The position numbers and the translations under genes are program-made. A stretch of DNA of 6,640 nucleotides from Candidatus Altimarinota bacterium (GTDB lineage Bacteria; Patescibacteriota; Gracilibacteria; BD1-5; UBA6164), in the NCBI GenBank assembly GCA_027062145.1, contig JAMOTX010000053.1:1-6640 (forward strand). Direction: 5' to 3'. Of the stretch, positions 5,529-6,640 are shown piece after piece. Numbering within the stretch: position 1 is the stretch's first letter; every line of letters starts with the position of its first letter. The notes under the pieces were generated by a model that did no database searches, was not told the origin of the DNA, and was given only the letters and a program-made list of their open reading frames with translations.

Positions 5529-6227
5529 ATGAGCCAATTAACACAAAGAAATATAGACATATTAAAAATAATAGTTGATGAATATATAGAAACTTGAGAA
5601 GTTTTATGAAGTAAACTTTTATTACAAAAATATGATTTATGAGTTAGTCCTGCAACAGTTAGATGAGATATGGCAAAACTTGAGACATTAAAATTGATAT
5701 ATCAACCATATAATTCAGCATGAAGACTTCCTACTTCTAAATGATTAAGAGCATTTGTGAATTATTTAATGGAAAGTTCTCCTGATTATTTTTTACAAAA
5801 ATCAAATATAAAAATTTGAGAAAAGAGAATAGAAAAATTAGCTGATTTTACTCATAAATTATCTTTTACATTAGCAAAAAATACAGAAGAAATTGCTTTT
5901 TTTATAATACCTGAAAAACATATCGTTCAGTACTCATGAATTGCTACATTTTTAGAAAAAAATCATAAAAGATTATGAAATTCTATATTTTCTATAATTA
6001 AAATGCTTGAAGATAAATTTAATTTTGAAAAATTTATCACTTCTTTTCATTTAAACAATCATATTAATTTATTTATTTGAGAAGAAAATATATTACCATT
6101 TTTTAAAAATTATACGATAATTATAAAACAAGTTAATATAGATTGAAATATTTGATATGTATGAATTATTTGAAGCTTGAAAATGAATTATAGTTTTAAT
6201 ATAAGTGCAGTTAGAGGAATTATATAA
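5529..6227 (+). CDS. hrcA: Heat-inducible transcription repressor HrcA, shortened form (TGA = Gly)
   Basis: A 232-residue DNA-binding repressor of chaperone genes; HrcA binds the CIRCE operator and is kept active by GroEL. The N-terminal winged helix is unmistakable: LTQRNIDILKIIVDEYIETGEVLGSKLL, GVSPATVRGDMAKLE (39-52) and QPYNSAGRLPTSKG (59-72), with the glycines at 46, 65 and 72 encoded by TGA. The C-terminal end GYVGIIGSLKMNY resembles the family's G-x-I-G-I-I-G-P-x-R-M-x-Y. The family is usually about 330-350 residues, so roughly 100 residues are missing from the middle, where the GAF-like and dimerisation insert region lies. Fourteen glycines are TGA and one is GGA. It follows the glycosyltransferase gene, not grpE-dnaK-dnaJ as in many bacteria. 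It ends in TAA just before a strong hairpin terminator. Confidence 0.95.
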
Positions 6228-6231
6228 AAGA

Positions 6232-6267
6232 AAAAAGTTATTATAATATAAATTATAATAACTTTTT
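6232..6267. terminator. Bidirectional terminator between hrcA and the PurL-type gene
   Basis: A perfect 16-base inverted repeat (6232-6247 with 6252-6267, arms of the form AAAAAGTTATTATAAT) with a 4-base loop ATAA, five T at the plus-strand end and five T at the minus-strand end. It starts 5 bases after the hrcA stop and about 12 bases after the stop of the convergent gene, so it can serve both. Confidence 0.85.
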
Positions 6268-6278
6268 ATTTCCTCCTT

Positions 6279-6640
6279 TTATTTTTCAAACCACTCTTTT
6301 ATAGTTTGAGTTGATTCATTAATATTCATTTTTGAACCGACTCCCCACCATATATCAATAATCTCTTCTTTTTGAGTTAATCCAAAACAATTAATATTAA
6401 AATAATAATGTTTTGATTCAACATAAGAAGTTGGACTATCTGGGAATGGGTGTGATTTTTTACAAAAAAATTTATATACTATTAACATAAAATCATCATA
6501 TTTAACTCTATCTATTTCTAAAATAATAGCTAATTCTTCATTAAAAGCTTGATTGTAATAATTATAACTTAGCAAATGAGCTGAAATTCCACAATTACCT
6601 AAAATAGCCATTTCACAAAGAGCTACAACAACTCCACCAT
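6279..6640 (-). CDS. purL: PurL-type phosphoribosylformylglycinamidine synthase, C-terminal fragment without glutaminase domain
   Basis: The last 120 residues of a protein that begins right of the window; the frame is open to the edge. It begins GGVVVALCEMAILGNCGI, matching the S-D-G-G-L-x-V-x-L-x-E-M-A-x-A-G-N-C-G-I block of large-type FGAM synthases, followed by AFNEELAIILEI (LFNEELG in E. coli) and a late IIDIWWG (WW in E. coli). This is the second AIRS-like domain of PurL, the ATP-dependent fourth step of purine synthesis. Large PurL enzymes continue for about 270 residues with a glutaminase domain, but here TAA follows shortly after the WW motif, so glutamine hydrolysis would need a separate PurQ-like partner, or the enzyme is broken. 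All seven glycines are GGN and three Trp are TGG; there is no TGA. An internal ATG at 6611 is not the true start. Confidence 0.75.
   Translation of the reverse strand, partial: GGVVVALCEMAILGNCGISAHLLSYNYYNQAFNEELAIILEIDRVKYDDFMLIVYKFFCKKSHPFPDSPTSYVESKHYYFNINCFGLTQKEEIIDIWWGVGSKMNINESTQTIKEWFEK

Noticed and set aside
191..6227. TGA as tryptophan (table 4, mycoplasma-like), or these genes as pseudogenes with many stops
   Set aside because: Trp would replace invariant glycines in the channel filter, PP-loop, YggU and HrcA motifs. TGG is used for Trp elsewhere. Frames are intact over full family lengths, so decay is excluded.
191..6227. TGA as selenocysteine
   Set aside because: TGA is far too frequent (for example 14 in the channel gene) and sits at glycine positions. 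No SECIS-like hairpins are found after the codons.
1..6640. tRNA or rRNA genes, CRISPR arrays, insertion sequences
   Set aside because: No cloverleaf with a TTC-A-A arm, no regularly spaced direct repeats and no transposase or terminal repeats were seen on reading both strands. I also found no direct repeats flanking 1043-2210 that would mark an inserted element.

Overview
This is AT-rich bacterial DNA that only makes sense if TGA is read as glycine (translation table 25). That code is known from the candidate phyla Absconditabacteria (SR1) and Gracilibacteria (BD1-5) of the Patescibacteria/CPR. The sequence itself fixes the reassignment: with TGA = Gly the motifs TNTGYGD (K+ channel filter), LSGGVDS (MnmA PP-loop), PEDGKAN (YggU/DUF167) and SAGRLPT (HrcA) all come out exactly, whereas TGA = Trp or stop destroys them. 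Most genes here are therefore invisible or shredded under the standard code.

Layout. Positions 2-1042 (+) carry the C-terminal end of an MscS-type mechanosensitive channel, followed 9 bases later by a six-helix voltage-gated-type K+ channel with a C-terminal zinc ribbon, closed by an A/T-only hairpin terminator. Positions 1202-2136 hold two monocistronic genes of a different character. One is a secreted 202-residue protein (+) that is visibly richer in G+C and uses only GGN for glycine. The other is a small unrecognised gene (-) with near-consensus promoter and Shine-Dalgarno. Positions 2211-4385 (-) form a compact four-gene cluster, read in the order yggU-like (DUF167), a small two-helix membrane protein, a membrane-anchored PH-domain protein, and mnmA (tRNA 2-thiouridylase). 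Divergent from it, positions 4459-6227 (+) carry a GT4-type glycosyltransferase and hrcA, two bases apart. A strong bidirectional terminator separates hrcA from a convergent gene at the right edge (6279-6640, -), the C-terminal end of a PurL-type FGAM synthase that lacks the glutaminase domain.

Working together: the left block is ion homeostasis and osmotic response. The minus-strand cluster combines tRNA wobble-base thiolation with small membrane proteins of unknown role. The plus-strand pair couples surface-sugar or glycolipid synthesis with a heat-shock repressor. The two regions that avoid TGA completely (1202-1810 and 6279-6640) stand out against neighbours that use TGA for most or all glycines, and are the best candidates for genes acquired from a standard-code organism.
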